Below are positions 6,882 to 7,357 of a stretch of DNA of 7,357 nucleotides, piece after piece (the stretch's first letter is position 1; the number at the start of each line of letters is the position of its first letter). Position numbers and translations under genes: made by a program. Source of the stretch: CAVPEW01 sp050247895 (lineage in GTDB: Bacteria > Actinomycetota > Acidimicrobiia > Acidimicrobiales > VFJN01); contig JBFWTJ010000206.1 of assembly GCA_050247895.1 (NCBI GenBank), forward strand, positions 1-7,357. Reading direction: 5' to 3'. A model generated the notes under the pieces. The model was not told where the DNA came from, did not search any database, and saw only the letters and a list, made by a program, of their open reading frames with translations.

Positions 6882-6920
6882 GCCCGGTTCGGGGCCGGAG
6901 CTGACCCCCGAACCGGGCGG
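6880..6920. terminator. Stem-loop 2, overlapping the first by two bases
   Basis: Perfect 15-base arms (6880-6894 and 6906-6920, with core GCCCGGTTCGGG) flank an 11-base loop. Bases 6880-6881 also belong to the first stem, so the two cannot both form fully. It probably acts as a back-up terminator, working in either direction and shielding the attachment site from transcription. Confidence 0.6.
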
Positions 6921-6968
6921 CATTCGGCGATGGTCCCGATCAAGGGGGACGATGGGGACGGGGCTGAC

Positions 6969-6994
6969 GCGCCCCGCGAAAAACCCGCGGGCGC
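6969..6994. repeat. Imperfect hairpin with an A-rich loop
   Basis: GCGCCCCGCG and CGCGGGCGC pair with one bulged C around the loop AAAAACC. It lies in the gene-free stretch (6921-7093) between the surface-protein terminators and the tRNA fragment. I see no gene in this stretch. It could be a further terminator or a recombination-protein site. Confidence 0.35.
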
Positions 6995-7093
6995 CTCGAA
7001 ACAGGCCGGTACGGAGGGGTACTGAGCATCACCCGGCAGCACGCCTGACCAGGGGAAACGCGATCAGGTGACATGCGACCAGGGCGCCGGACC

Positions 7094-7141
7094 GCCTTCA
7101 CACGGCAGAGGTCAGGGGTTCGAGTCCCTTTGCGCCCACCA
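7094..7141 (+). other. Attachment site: 3' fragment of tRNA-Val(CAC)
   Basis: The bases read as the 3' part of a tRNA: anticodon loop TTCACAC (7097-7103, anticodon CAC at 7099-7101, valine), 3' anticodon strand GGCAG (7104-7108), variable loop AGGTC, T stem AGGGG / CCCTT around TTCGAGT, acceptor strand TGCGCCC (7131-7137), discriminator A and encoded CCA (7139-7141). Upstream the match breaks off: 7093 is C opposite A7107 where a stem pair is required, and no D arm exists. A GGGCGC at 7082-7087 could mimic an acceptor strand but leaves no room for a D arm. The tRNA is therefore not functional here. This is the usual duplicate left at one end of a tRNA-integrated element, with the identity block running from the anticodon loop to the 3' end. 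Confidence 0.85.
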
Positions 7142-7155
7142 TCAACGTCTGTTTC

Positions 7156-7189
7156 AAACCCCCGACGATCGCCAGATCGTCGGGGGTTT
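7156..7189. terminator. Strong hairpin terminator downstream of the tRNA fragment
   Basis: A perfect 15-pair stem, AAACCCCCGACGATC (7156-7170) with GATCGTCGGGGGTTT (7175-7189) and loop GCCA, followed by GTTCGTT. It begins 14 bases after the tRNA CCA, so it is most likely the original terminator of the tRNA-Val gene. A-run and T-run on both sides let it work in either direction. It supports the view that DNA from here rightward is the flank of the element. Confidence 0.85.
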
Positions 7190-7199
7190 GTTCGTTGCC

Positions 7200-7357
7200 G
7201 GGCACCGTGAGGCCTCGTACGGCCGCACGGAGGCGCTCGGCGACTTCCTCGGCGGTCCACTGGACCGACAGGTGCGTCCAGGCGGCGTCGATGGCCTGAG
7301 ACTGCTCGGGCGGGAGGGCGACGTTCTGAACGGCCTGGCGTGGGCCCACCTGTGCGC
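7200..7357 (-). CDS. Partial hypothetical protein, open at the window edge
   Basis: A minus-strand frame enters from the right edge and reads AQVGPRQAVQNVALPPEQSQ then AIDAAWTHLSVQWTAEEVAE, RLRAAVRGLTVPG. It has G/C-rich third positions and looks like a helical protein. Without a stop it runs on through the hairpin (7156-7189) and into the tRNA, ending in the anticodon loop at 7098 with ...MVGAKGLEPLTSAV. That ending is an antisense reading of the tRNA, so I list only the part that looks coding. I do not recognise the family. It may be a gene whose true 3' end was lost, or a chance frame. Confidence 0.35.

Larger units (their letters stand above)
1..7141. mobile_element. Integrated element (right part), inserted in tRNA-Val(CAC)
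   Basis: A complete tyrosine recombinase gene lies in the same window as a tRNA-Val 3' fragment that lacks its 5' half. Such elements recombine into the 3' end of a tRNA gene, rebuild the tRNA at one end and leave a duplicate 3' piece at the other. The rest of the content fits: XRE regulators, a toxin-antitoxin pair, a relaxase-like remnant and a large cargo gene. The left boundary is not seen, as no second copy of the tRNA 3' sequence occurs in the first 150 bases on either strand. Several genes are damaged (vapC frameshift, XRE gene without start, relaxase fragment), so the element is probably no longer self-transmissible. That the integrase at 1267-2466 made this insertion is inference. 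Confidence 0.55.

Noticed and set aside
7082..7141. A complete but D-armless tRNA using GGGCGC (7082-7087) as the acceptor strand
   Set aside because: Six acceptor pairs could form, but only a few bases separate this strand from the anticodon stem and the anticodon stem has a mismatch. Bacterial elongator tRNAs do not lack the D arm, so chance is more likely.
6940..7260. Minus-strand frame reading ...GTRTPDLCRVKAV...
   Set aside because: This is a well-known artefact: an antisense translation of a tRNA 3' end. It also reads through the strong terminator.

Overview
The window is high-GC DNA with strongly G/C-biased third codon positions, VapBC and XRE families typical of actinobacteria, and a surface-protein family (choice-of-anchor M) known from Propionibacteriaceae, Corynebacterium, Actinomyces and relatives. 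An actinobacterium is very likely; the genus cannot be told from the sequence.

Most of the window (1 to about 7094) looks like one end of an integrated mobile element. On the right, a 48-base stretch (7094-7141) is the 3' part of a tRNA-Val(CAC): anticodon loop, variable loop, T arm, acceptor strand and CCA, but no D arm or 5' half. It is followed by a strong hairpin terminator (7156-7189). This is what remains when a tyrosine-recombinase element inserts in the 3' end of a tRNA gene, so DNA left of it is element and DNA right of it is the flank. The intact tRNA copy is not in the window and should lie to the left.

The left half is a minus-strand block. Reading leftward: an XRE-type regulator missing its start codon (2479 to about 3084), a complete tyrosine integrase 12 bases downstream (1267-2466), a vapB antitoxin (949-1206), an overlapping vapC toxin broken by a one-base frameshift (525-952), and a small XRE regulator (146-487) with a nested palindrome touching its start codon. 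A short plus-strand reading frame (about 3090-3269) resembling the tail of a conjugative relaxase abuts the truncated regulator; the two fragments appear joined by an old rearrangement near 3085-3095.

The right half is one plus-strand gene (3471-6848) for an 1125-residue secreted protein: signal peptide, choice-of-anchor M-like domain, about six Ig-like modules, a fibronectin type III-like domain and a C-terminal WxL-like domain. It has a candidate promoter upstream and two overlapping stem-loops downstream. No metal ABC transporter or sortase partner is visible, so it appears as stand-alone cargo beside the attachment site. My reading, as inference, is a decaying integrative element keeping its integrase, a maintenance module that is probably dead as a toxin, and a large surface protein. 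The far right edge holds a partial minus-strand frame of uncertain reality.
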